This document shows, piece by piece, positions 25,720-33,954 of a stretch of 45,304 nucleotides of DNA. Source of the DNA: Prevotella sp. (GTDB taxonomy: Bacteria > Bacteroidota > Bacteroidia > Bacteroidales > Dysgonomonadaceae); contig JAITVV010000050.1 of the NCBI GenBank assembly GCA_031285625.1, forward strand, positions 1 to 45,304, given 5' to 3'. Made by a program: the position numbers and the translations under genes. Under the pieces are notes generated by a model. It was not told the origin of the DNA. It searched no databases and worked only from the letters and a program-made list of their open reading frames with translations. Numbering within the stretch: position 1 is the stretch's first letter; each line of letters begins with the position of its first letter.

Positions 25720-27393
25720 TTAATAAAATAGCATTAATAACAATTGAGTGAATATGATACGTGCAAACATTGATACAGGATAAACTGTAGCATATGCTAC
25801 TGCAGGTTCATCATTTTCTATTGTGGAATTCACATAATTCAGGGCCATTGGATTAGCCATGCTTCCACAGAGCATGCCTACATTTCTTGCAAAATCGATT
25901 TTGTATATCTTCATTGCTATCAGGGCTACAACTAATACCGGAACAACGGTCAGAGAGAATCCAAAGGCAATCCATATCAAACCTTCTGTTTGGAAGACTG
26001 TTTCAAAGAAGTGCTCACCGGCACCAATTCCCAGACAGGCAAGATAGATTGTAAGTCCAAATTGGCGCATCAACAAATTTGCACTCTGGGTCGTATATGT
26101 TGTTATATGAAAACGAGGACCAAATGCTCCCATCAGTATACCTACAATGATCGGTCCTCCTGCTATACCAAGTTTTATAGGAAAATCCATACCTGGGAAA
26201 GGTAATGGCAGTGCCCCTAATACCAGACCAAGGGCTATACCAAGGAATATAGCTATCAGATTAGGTTTGTTCAATCGCTTTTCTTCATCTCCTAATATTT
26301 TAGCTACATTATCAATAGATGCTTTTTCTCCTACTACCGTGAGTTTATCACCCATTTGCAGCATTAATCCGGGTGAAGCTAAAAGATCTATTCCCGCCCG
26401 ATTTATACGGGTAATATTTATCCCGTAATTATTTCTCAGTTTCAAAGAACCAAGCTTTTCTCCGTTTATCTTACTGTTAGTAATAATAATCCTGCGGGAA
26501 ACCAATTGACTGTTATCAATATGGTTCCAGTCTATATCTTCTTTATTCCAGTCAACGTTTTCCTGTTCGCCGAACAATATCTTTATATGTTCAACATCAT
26601 ATTTTTTAGAGATGATAAGCAGATGATCGTTGTGTCTCAATATACTTTCAGAAGTTGGTATAGTAACTACCCCATCATGCCATATACGTGAAATAACAAA
26701 ATGCTTTGCAGACAATTTCATTATATCACGAATTGTTTTGCCTTCTACAGCCGGATTGGTAATATGAAATTCGCCAACATGCATTTCACTGTCTTTCTTC
26801 TCTGATAGCTTAGAGAATTCATCTTTAGGTACGAAAAGTTTGCGAAGGAATACAATTGCCAATATAACACCTACAACGCCTAAAGGATAAGCTACTGCCG
26901 TAGCCAAAGCCATATCGGAGATTACTCTCATGTCTCCCGAAATTTGCTTTAATGCTTGTTGTGCAGCCCCAAGAGCGGGTGTATTAGTTGTAGCGCCACA
27001 AAGTATTCCTACCATATTAGGAAGGGAAATATTACTGGCATAACTGAATATTACAGTAAATATCAATCCTAGGAATACAACACCCAGTGCTAACATATTT
27101 AATCTTAATCCTCCTGCTCTTAAAGAAGAGAAAAATCCGGGACCGACTTGTAAGCCCAGAGCGTATACAAACAGGATAAGGCCGAAATTCTGAGCAAAAT
27201 TGAGCATATCCTTATTCAGGTCAAAATTAAAATGACCAATAATGATACCAACAAAGAAAACAAAGGTAATACCCAGCGAAATGTTGAGGATTTTTAATTT
27301 ACCTAGTTGTAGTCCGATAGCAGATACAACAGAGATAATTATAATAGATAGAACCGAAGGCGATTCTGTAATGGTCTCTATAAACCAGTTCAT
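25720..27393 (-). CDS. AspT/YidE/YbjL-family putative antiporter with RCK_C domains
   Basis: The 557-residue product has two membrane halves (about 1-190 and 370-557) with the duplicated AspT signature: GLQVGPGFFSSL with GATTNTPALG in the first half and CGSMANPMALNYV in the second. Two TrkA-C/RCK_C regulatory domains lie between (about 205-275 and 285-365). AspT itself exchanges aspartate for alanine; YidE- and YbjL-like relatives have unproven substrates, so no symbol is given. It has a consensus promoter and stands alone, convergent with poxB. Confidence 0.9.
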   Translation of the reverse strand: MNWFIETITESPSVLSIIIISVVSAIGLQLGKLKILNISLGITFVFFVGIIIGHFNFDLNKDMLNFAQNFGLILFVYALGLQVGPGFFSSLRAGGLRLNMLALGVVFLGLIFTVIFSYASNISLPNMVGILCGATTNTPALGAAQQALKQISGDMRVISDMALATAVAYPLGVVGVILAIVFLRKLFVPKDEFSKLSEKKDSEMHVGEFHITNPAVEGKTIRDIMKLSAKHFVISRIWHDGVVTIPTSESILRHNDHLLIISKKYDVEHIKILFGEQENVDWNKEDIDWNHIDNSQLVSRRIIITNSKINGEKLGSLKLRNNYGINITRINRAGIDLLASPGLMLQMGDKLTVVGEKASIDNVAKILGDEEKRLNKPNLIAIFLGIALGLVLGALPLPFPGMDFPIKLGIAGGPIIVGILMGAFGPRFHITTYTTQSANLLMRQFGLTIYLACLGIGAGEHFFETVFQTEGLIWIAFGFSLTVVPVLVVALIAMKIYKIDFARNVGMLCGSMANPMALNYVNSTIENDEPAVAYATVYPVSMFARIIFTQLLLMLFY

Positions 27394-27422
27394 GACGTTA
27401 CACTGCTTTTAAAAACAGGCAG

Positions 27423-27454
27423 CAAAGGTAAGACAATTAATATAAATGTACCAA
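27423..27454 (-). promoter_or_regulatory. Promoter of the AspT-family gene
   Basis: On the minus strand, TTGG (27454-27451), a 20-base spacer and TACCTTTG (27430-27423). Confidence 0.65.
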
Positions 27455-27498
27455 TAAGCTATGTGAAAATTGGTAAATGATAGTTTATAAATAAATAC

Positions 27499-27506
27499 TA
27501 TATTTG
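27499..27506 (+). promoter_or_regulatory. -7 box of the EF-Tu domain-2 gene
   Basis: TATATTTG lies 28 bases before the ATG at 27535. This supports a real, separately transcribed small gene. Confidence 0.5.
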
Positions 27507-27534
27507 CATTTATGGAAATTTAACCTGATCGACT

Positions 27535-27840
27535 ATGGAAAAAAGCGACCTTTGTATGCCTATTCACGAAATATTTCATATCAGAGAAAGAGGTCTGGTG
27601 GTTACCGGAAGAATCGAAAAAGGCGAAGTCAGCATTGGAGACGTGGTGTACTTCGAAACAGCCGATGGTCAACTTATAAAGGATAATATTATTCTGGATG
27701 GGTTGGAAATATTTGGACGGATTACAACTGCAAATGAAGGAATGAATATTGGATTATTCTTCAAAATACCTTATGTGAAATCAAAAGATGAAGCATTGAG
27801 CGTATTGCCTTTGCAGATAGGCGACATAGTCCGTAAATAA
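27535..27840 (+). CDS. Free-standing EF-Tu domain-2-like protein
   Basis: The 101-residue product matches only domain 2 of translation factor EF-Tu: MPIHEIFHIRERGLVVTGRI followed by a KGEVSIGDVVYF segment is the beta-barrel signature (EF-Tu has PIEDVF and GRGTVVTGRVERG). The later part corresponds to the strand carrying the conserved glycine in EGMNIGLFF. The GTPase domain and domain 3 are absent, and there is no neighbouring EF-Tu gene, so this is not a visible break product. Its own -7 box and intact frame suggest a functional small protein. In EF-Tu this domain contacts aminoacyl-tRNA and EF-Ts; any such role here is inference. Confidence 0.8.
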   Translation: MEKSDLCMPIHEIFHIRERGLVVTGRIEKGEVSIGDVVYFETADGQLIKDNIILDGLEIFGRITTANEGMNIGLFFKIPYVKSKDEALSVLPLQIGDIVRK

Positions 27841-28041
27841 TCGTGATAATCTTTAATGGGATCGTTTTTTCAATTTGTCTTCTACAGATACTTTAAGTTC
27901 GATATCAATTTTGTGTTTGTTCGTGATATACAAAGATAATAAAAAGGGATATCTCGATTTCGAATAGCTTCTTTATGTTGACTTAGCCCATATAAGTTAC
28001 TTTTTAAATGAGAAAAAGTATATAATTCGTTTTTGTAAATC

Positions 28042-28438
28042 TTGAATAGTAAAAGGTATCCTGCCAGGTTCAATGGAAATATCCTGCTAACTACCCGCCT
28101 GTTATACGACCTTATTGACGGAGCAGATGATATATATTTTTATTCTGTTTATGAGAATGAAATATTAGCTGGATTCTTTATATACTGGGATCTCAAAGAT
28201 TCATTTTATAGCAATCTTTGCTGAAATGCGAAACCATAAGATAGGGCAGAAACTCCTTGAATGGGTCGCAGGAAACCTCAATAAACCCGTATTTTTGGAA
28301 GTAGATATTCCCTTTGATGACATTACACAAAGAAGGTTTAGTTTTTATAAACGGAACGGATTTATCGAAATTGCCCGTGATCCTTCAATAGTGATGAGAG
28401 TCTTTTGTTGTCTAATAGTTTTGTCTTCATTTTCATAA
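28042..28438 (+). pseudogene. GNAT acetyltransferase remnant with frameshift
   Basis: One frame (28042-28221) reads like the N-terminal half of a Bacteroidetes GNAT enzyme, ending FFIYWDLKDSFY before a stop. A second frame continues from about 28207 with AIFAEMRNHKIGQKLLEW, the acetyl-CoA-binding motif, then FLEVDIPFDD and FSFYKRNGFIEI. The join near 28205-28215 is a frameshift. No good start exists (TTG only, with a stop just upstream), and the C-terminus is replaced by unrelated residues after about 28400. Both ends and the middle are broken, so it should be inactive. Confidence 0.75.
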
Positions 28439-28446
28439 TTTATCCA

Positions 28447-28506
28447 CTGCTTGTGAAGGTAGTGAATAAACATTTTTGAAGCATTAATTTTTCATATTAT
28501 ACGCAA
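28447..28506 (+). repeat. Direct repeat C (upstream copy)
   Basis: It shares TGCTTGTGAA, GTAGTGAATA and ACATTTTTGAAGC in the same order and spacing with 29039-29099, at roughly 85% identity by eye. The two copies are 592 bases apart and flank repeat A. Confidence 0.65.
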
Positions 28507-28637
28507 CCTGAACAATCCACAGTCAATGGTAGCAACAGCATCATATATTAGCGAGCCTATCAAGTCAAAAGACCTAAGTTACATACCGTCAGACAAAATA
28601 GTACCATTTACCCGTTTCATTAAAGGCATAAAGTGAG

Positions 28638-28706
28638 AATTTAGCCGGATATTACGAATAAATGTACGATTATTCTTAATTAATATTTATTGCACATCCT
28701 ATTATT
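28638..28706 (+). repeat. 68-bp repeat, copy A
   Basis: Matches 33542-33610 over about 68 bases with roughly ten differences, including the shared block CGAATAAATGTACGATTATT and GCACATCCT. A short frame starts 40 bases downstream (28746). Confidence 0.7.
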
Positions 28707-29038
28707 TTGTAGTTGTATAAACAACTCTTTATAGTGAAGATCATAATGGACAAAACTTTTAAACCAAACAGGCAATATCAAGCTACAACTATCTTCCTGA
28801 AAATCTGGAAGAAAAAAACGATAATCCAAATCATGTCCCGGTTTCATGGGCCTGGTCCGGCTTATCCTATAAGCCCCTGTCTATGCGATGGAGTATGTAC
28901 ATGTTCAGTAAGGATACCAAGTATAAAGAAACAAAAAACTGAAATAAAAATTCAATACCTTCAAAAGCGATGTAAGTCTCATGCTTAATTAGCGAGAAGT
29001 TTATGTCTTCGAATTGCTTGTCTTTATCCTTTATTCTA

Positions 29039-29099
29039 TTGCTTGTGAAAGTAGTGAATAGACATTTTTGAAGCGTTGAATTTTTTTATATTACACACA
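29039..29099 (+). repeat. Direct repeat C (downstream copy)
   Basis: Partner of 28447-28506; lies about 280 bases before kdpD. Confidence 0.65.
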
Positions 29100-29320
29100 G
29101 ATTCATAAAAAAGAAAGAAATAATTCAAACTGAAAATTTGATAAAATAGCTTTTATGAAAATTCATTCTTCATAATATTATATTGAATTATAATAACATA
29201 TAAGCTAATAAACAATACTAAAACATGAGTTGTTTAACTGATTATTTACTATAAGAAATTTATAACTAATATGTTTCTATAATTTAGCCTGTGCAAAGAT
29301 GCTGCAGATACCCGATAAAT

Positions 29321-29383
29321 ATGGGTGAGAACCGACATTATAAAGAGAGATGGGAAAATAAGGAATTAGATAAACTGAAATGA
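29321..29383 (+). CDS. Possible 20-residue ORF coupled to kdpD
   Basis: An ATG-started frame of 20 codons, rich in Glu, Lys and Arg, ends in ATGA that overlaps the kdpD start, the classic translational coupling arrangement. It could be a leader peptide, the tail of a lost upstream gene, or chance. The frame is open back to 29288, which fits a decayed upstream gene. Confidence 0.3.
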   Translation: MGENRHYKERWENKELDKLK

Positions 29384-32049
29384 AAACGGACAATAGTTAT
29401 CCCAATCCCGATAAGCTTCCAAACACAATAACTCAGGAAGAGCAAACCAATAAGAGGGGAAAACTGAAGATATTCTTCGGTATGTCCCCTGGTGTAGGCA
29501 AGACTTATACGATGCTGCAAACAGCACATCAGGATTTGTCTAAAGGAGTAGACGTGGTCATAGGTTATGTGGAATCCCATAACCATTCTGAGACCAATGC
29601 GTTAGTGGAGGGACTGGAGATTGTCTCACGTAAAAGGTTAGACTATAAAGGTGCAGTCCTCGAAGAGATGGATTTGGATGCCATCATTATGAGACATCCT
29701 TATCTTGTTTTGGTAGACGAACTTGCACATACCAATATAAATGGAAGCCGCCACGCTAGACGGTATCAGGATGTACAGGAATTACTTGATAACGGCATAA
29801 ATGTATATACTACCGTCAATATCCAGCATCTGGAGAGTAGGAATGATACTGTTGCCCGAATAATAGGAGTTACTGTAAAGGAAACTATCCCTGATGAAAT
29901 ATTTGAAATGGCGGACGATGTGGAATTGATAGATGTTACACCAGATGTTCTTCTCGACCGTTTCGCAGAAGGTAAGGTGCATGTACCGTTTGAATTAAAA
30001 GAAGCCGTTCAAAAATTCTTCAGGAAAGGAAATATTACAGCACTGCGAGAGATGGCACTGCGCCTTGTTGCCGATCGGGTAGATAAGCAACTGAAATTCT
30101 ACATGCAGCAAAAGCAGATAGAAGGCCTGTGGAAATCGGGGTTACACTTACTTGTCCTCGTGGGGCCAAGTAAATCCTCCGCCAAACTGATACGCTGGGC
30201 AAAGAACCTTTCATATGCAATGGGAGCCGACCTTGTTGCCTTACATGTAGAAAATACGCAGGTATTAAACGAAGCTCAACAGGAACAGCTCTCAAAAAAT
30301 ATAGATCTGGCCCGCCAGTTTGGTGCAGAGGTAATAATAACATCCGGTAGCGACCTCATATCCACAACGCTGGATATTGCCCGTAAAGAAAATATTAGTC
30401 ATATCATTATTGGAAAGTCCGGAAAACAGAGCTTCTTTTCCTCAATGTTTTCAAAAGACAATTTTGTAGCCCGTTTATTGAAAGAAAGTGGCGAAATAGA
30501 TATTTATGTTATAGAACCGGGATTTGAAACTAAGCAGTATAAAAAGAAACTAAGTGCATCGCTGGATTTTTCTTCATCATTCAAGAGCTACTTTTTATCA
30601 ATATTAGCCGTATTTGTTGCCGTTATACTATGTCTGCCTATTTCGTACGAGACCGGTTATCAGCCCATTTCTTTTATATTACTTTTTGTGGTGCTGCTAT
30701 TATCAATGTTTTTAAGGCTTGGACCTGTTATGTTAGCTTCGGTAATCAGTGCTATGGTATGGGATTTTTTCTTTATACCACCACGATATATATTGAAAAT
30801 AACAGAGTTGGAAGACCTGCTTGCCCTATGTACTTTCTTTGTAGTAGCTTTGGTAACAGGAACCCTGACATCGAAAGTTCGCAAGCAGGAGCGACTGACC
30901 CGGAGAAGGGAAGAGAAAACAAATGCCTTGTTCCATTTGACTAACCAGCTTGCAAGCGCAAAGAATACAAAAAGAATAATAGAGGTAGCCAAAGAAGATA
31001 TAAACAAATATTTCAATGTCGACGCTTATTTTCTGCTTCAAGACGGAGATGGTAAATTAAATAAAAAACAATACAATAGTATGCCTGGCGAATTTACCGA
31101 GTCGGAGTACAAGATTGCCCAATGGGTACTTAAGTATTCGAAGAAGACCGGAAAACATACAGATACATTTTCTTTAAACGAATACACATTCTATCCGCTA
31201 AAAGGAATAAAAACAAAGCCCGGTATAGTTGTAATAAAACTCAATAAGAAGTTTAACGGGGAAACCGAGCTATTCTGGGATACATTCTTGACACAGATAT
31301 CGAATACATTAGAACATCATTATTTTGCCCAACAGGTAAAGAAAGCGGATCTACTGGACGAATCGGATAAGTTATATAAAACACTATTCAATTCCATTTC
31401 ACACGAGTTAAGAATACCCATTGCTACTATTATGGGTGCCTCAGATATGCTTATAACCGGAATGTATCCGGAAACAGCCAGAAACGAACTATATACTGAA
31501 ATATTAAAAGCATCAACGAGGCTGAACCGTCTGGTAGAAAATTTGTTGAATATATCCCGGCTCGAAACGGGAAAAATAGCACCTCATATTGACTGGTGTG
31601 ATATAAATGATTTATTCAATAAAGTGGCCGATAACTTAAAGGAAGATTTAAAACTGTATCATTTAGAAATTGCTATTCCCTCATCCATGCCATTAGTGAA
31701 ACTCGATTTTGGGCTGATGGAACAAGCGCTGCATAATCTGATCTATAATTCCTGTAAATATTCCGAACCCAATACGACAATCCACCTGAAATCCTTTTAT
31801 GATAACGGATATCTGATTATTCAGGAAATGGATCGGGGGAGAGGATTTCCGGCAGATACACTACCTCTTGTATTAAATAGGTTTTACAGGGTAGGAAACC
31901 AATCTACTGGCGGTCTGGGACTGGGACTTTCTATTACTAAAGGTTTTGTAGAAGCACACAAAGGAACAATAAGTGTAGAAAACAGGCAAAACGGAGGTGC
32001 ACGCTTTACTATAAAAATACCGACAGAAGTATCTTATTTAAATACATAA
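29380..32049 (+). CDS. kdpD: KdpD-type sensor histidine kinase
   Basis: The 889-residue kinase has the full KdpD plan. The N-terminal KdpD domain (about 24-230) has Walker A GMSPGVGKTYTML and the LVDELAHTN segment. A universal-stress-protein-like domain (about 250-375) follows, then four transmembrane segments (about 395-500), a GAF-like region (about 520-655), a phospho-acceptor helix with His675 in SISHELRIP, and an ATPase with NLIYNSCKYS and GGLGLGLSITKG. It normally senses K+ or c-di-AMP and controls kdpFABC, but no kdpFABC genes are within the window. The stop lies 4 bases before kdpE. Confidence 0.95.
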   Translation: MKTDNSYPNPDKLPNTITQEEQTNKRGKLKIFFGMSPGVGKTYTMLQTAHQDLSKGVDVVIGYVESHNHSETNALVEGLEIVSRKRLDYKGAVLEEMDLDAIIMRHPYLVLVDELAHTNINGSRHARRYQDVQELLDNGINVYTTVNIQHLESRNDTVARIIGVTVKETIPDEIFEMADDVELIDVTPDVLLDRFAEGKVHVPFELKEAVQKFFRKGNITALREMALRLVADRVDKQLKFYMQQKQIEGLWKSGLHLLVLVGPSKSSAKLIRWAKNLSYAMGADLVALHVENTQVLNEAQQEQLSKNIDLARQFGAEVIITSGSDLISTTLDIARKENISHIIIGKSGKQSFFSSMFSKDNFVARLLKESGEIDIYVIEPGFETKQYKKKLSASLDFSSSFKSYFLSILAVFVAVILCLPISYETGYQPISFILLFVVLLLSMFLRLGPVMLASVISAMVWDFFFIPPRYILKITELEDLLALCTFFVVALVTGTLTSKVRKQERLTRRREEKTNALFHLTNQLASAKNTKRIIEVAKEDINKYFNVDAYFLLQDGDGKLNKKQYNSMPGEFTESEYKIAQWVLKYSKKTGKHTDTFSLNEYTFYPLKGIKTKPGIVVIKLNKKFNGETELFWDTFLTQISNTLEHHYFAQQVKKADLLDESDKLYKTLFNSISHELRIPIATIMGASDMLITGMYPETARNELYTEILKASTRLNRLVENLLNISRLETGKIAPHIDWCDINDLFNKVADNLKEDLKLYHLEIAIPSSMPLVKLDFGLMEQALHNLIYNSCKYSEPNTTIHLKSFYDNGYLIIQEMDRGRGFPADTLPLVLNRFYRVGNQSTGGLGLGLSITKGFVEAHKGTISVENRQNGGARFTIKIPTEVSYLNT

Positions 32050-32053
32050 CAAA

Positions 32054-32734
32054 ATGAAGGCCGATACAATTCTTATTATAGACGACGAAATTCAAATCCG
32101 GCGGTTACTTGAAATAACACTTTCTGCAAATGGCTATAAAATTGTGGAAGCTTCTACCGGAAAAGAAGGGCTGATTATGGCTGCTTCTCACCAACCCTCA
32201 CTTATTACCCTCGATTTGGATTTACCTGATATGGATGGAATGGTTGTGTTAAAAAGCCTGCGAGAATGGTTCCACAAACCTATAATCATCTTATCTGTCC
32301 GCTCTTTGGAAGAAGATATTGTTAACGGACTGGACAAAGGAGCGAATGACTATCTTATCAAGCCTTTCCATACAGGGGAACTACTTGCCCGTATAAGGGC
32401 ATCACTAAGACTCGGACAAACAGCTAATGATAATCCGGTATTTCAGATTAATGATCTGTCAGTCGATACGATAAACCACATTGCAAAAAAGAAGGATAAG
32501 TTACTGGATCTGACACCAAAGGAATTTTCATTACTAAGCTTATTCTTCAAAAATCGAGGATGTGTATTAACACATCAATATATACTTAAAGAGGTCTGGG
32601 GATATAATTATGCAGGCCAAACTCAATCATTACGCGTCTTCATAGCCCAATTAAGAAAAAAGATTGAGGATAATCCGGCTAAACCTGTTTTACTAATTAC
32701 AGAATCCGGTATTGGGTATCGTTTCGGAATATAA
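32054..32734 (+). CDS. kdpE: KdpE-type response regulator (OmpR/PhoB family)
   Basis: The 226-residue regulator has a receiver domain with acidic pocket IIDDE (about 8-12), phospho-acceptor Asp54 in TLDLDLPDMDG, a Ser/Thr switch in ILSVRS and Lys in LIKPFH. A winged-helix DNA-binding domain follows (about 128-225; LTPKEFSLL, the VLTHQYILKEVWG region and SLRVFIAQLRKKIE). It is co-transcribed with kdpD. The target promoter is not visible in the window. No clear terminator follows; the next 1.2 kb is non-coding or decayed. Confidence 0.95.
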   Translation: MKADTILIIDDEIQIRRLLEITLSANGYKIVEASTGKEGLIMAASHQPSLITLDLDLPDMDGMVVLKSLREWFHKPIIILSVRSLEEDIVNGLDKGANDYLIKPFHTGELLARIRASLRLGQTANDNPVFQINDLSVDTINHIAKKKDKLLDLTPKEFSLLSLFFKNRGCVLTHQYILKEVWGYNYAGQTQSLRVFIAQLRKKIEDNPAKPVLLITESGIGYRFGI

Positions 32735-32876
32735 TAAGCTTATCCCAAACAGTAGGCTTGCTTCATAAAGTAAACACGTAAATTTAAACAGATAAGAAGT
32801 AAAGATTGCACATCCCAAGAAAGAAGTACAACCTAAAGGCGGCATTAAATGTTCAACTAGGCAAATTAAGGTATAA
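32735..32876. other. Non-coding stretch after kdpE
   Basis: AT-rich, with no gene, no terminator with a clear T-run and no repeat that I can see. Confidence 0.5.
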
Positions 32877-33470
32877 TTACTCGTTTTTTATACCTTTTCT
32901 AATCTGTCCAGGCGTCATATCAAACATCTGTTTCACAAAATCGTTCATAACTGAAGGTGAACTGAATCCATATTTATCACTTATCTACTTGAAATTCAGC
33001 TCTCCTGTGACAATGTCTGCATGTATATCATATGCCTTTTGAGACATCATCCAATGATAAGGAGTATCATTAAATACTTTTTTAAATAGTCTCTCAAAAC
33101 CGATACACTGTAATTCAATAATTTTGCCAGCTCTGTTGCATTATGACATTTCGAATAGTGCTCCATTACCTGCTGAGAAAACAGCATGTCACTACTTAAC
33201 AACGAGCGGAAAAAACGGAATAAACGGAATAAATCTTCTTTAAAAATAACGAAGAATGTAGAAAAACTCCGTTATTTTAATAGACAAATAGTTCTGACAA
33301 TGTAATCCGGAGCGAAGTGCTCCTATTAATGAAAGCAGGTAGTTTTTCATTTCAACATTTACCTCTAGTAACCGGGAACTGTCTTCGTTTACATTTTCTA
33401 TTTGTGATCCCTGTTGATTGATTTGTGGAGATTTTATAAAGTATTGATATATCCATTGATAATTAATAAT
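32877..33470 (-). pseudogene. AraC-family regulator, decayed
   Basis: Read on the minus strand in three registers, this is a typical Bacteroidetes AraC regulator. It contains VEMKNYLLSLIGALRSG, ITEFFYILRYF, DLFRLFRFFRSLLSS, NATELAKLLNYSVS, GFERLFKKVFNDTPYHWM and finally YGFSSPSVMNDFVKQMF with the conserved MTPGQIRK end. It is broken by a frameshift near 33245, a second near 33085 and an in-frame TAG near 32988 inside the DNA-binding domain. No proper start is visible. It points away from the second 68-bp repeat, the usual layout of a regulator and its divergent target. Confidence 0.82.
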
Positions 33471-33541
33471 ATATATTCTTTATTTAGTAAGCATACAGAC
33501 CAAAAGCATGACTGTCAATAAAGATGTCGTCTTCATAGTAT

Positions 33542-33610
33542 AATTTAGCTGAATATACCGAATAAATGTACGATTATTCTTAGTTGATATTTATGGCACA
33601 TCCTGTTACT
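33542..33610 (+). repeat. 68-bp repeat, copy B
   Basis: Second copy of the element at 28638, in the same orientation. It lies directly upstream (minus-strand sense) of the AraC remnant and about 50 bases before a 30-codon frame starting at 33662. Confidence 0.7.
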
Positions 33611-33661
33611 TTACATTGACAAAAGAATTGCTTTGCGGTAATAAGAATAGTAATAAGAATA

Positions 33662-33754
33662 ATGAGCAAAACCTCAAAACAAAACGCAACAAAATACTTC
33701 ATGCTCTCACCTGAGAATTTGGAGTTTCGCTATGCTTTATGGAGAGATACTTGA
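33662..33754 (+). CDS. Possible 30-residue ORF behind repeat B
   Basis: ATG-started frame of 30 codons with SPENLEFRYALWRD near its end. The LPENLE-like core also appears behind repeat A in a shifted frame (near 28790), so both may derive from one small gene family controlled by the repeated upstream element. It is probably truncated. Positions 33755-33954 hold short direct repeats (CATAATCAAT) and three GGTGCA hexamers at 33898, 33907 and 33918, but no gene. Confidence 0.3.
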   Translation: MSKTSKQNATKYFMLSPENLEFRYALWRDT

Positions 33755-33954
33755 TTTCAGAAAACTTTACCATAATCAATTAAGTTCTGTTCATGCTGTT
33801 TCTTCACACAATGAACAAAAATGAACTGTTCATAATCAATAATTCTGCTATTCTTTTTACACAAGATATTGGAGAAAAATCTTATTCGCTTCTGCAGGGT
33901 GCAAGGGGTGCATGAGCGGTGCACAATATTTTATCAACATAAAAATAGAATTAT

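Larger units (their letters stand above)
28439..29320. other. Gene-poor accessory stretch upstream of kdpD
   Basis: Very AT-rich DNA with no convincing gene. It holds two diverged direct repeats (28447-28506 and 29039-29099), one copy of a second repeat family (28638-28706), a 36-codon frame (28526-28636) and a frame starting at 28746 whose +1 register reads YNYLPENLE and continues for some 55 residues. These look like debris of small genes; I recognise no family. Confidence 0.5.

Noticed and set aside
28042-28438. Two separate small genes instead of one GNAT remnant
   Set aside because: The two frames match consecutive parts of a single GNAT fold, so one frameshifted pseudogene is simpler.
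30035-31041. Minus-strand frames inside kdpD
   Set aside because: Antisense to a fully conserved kinase; no independent support.
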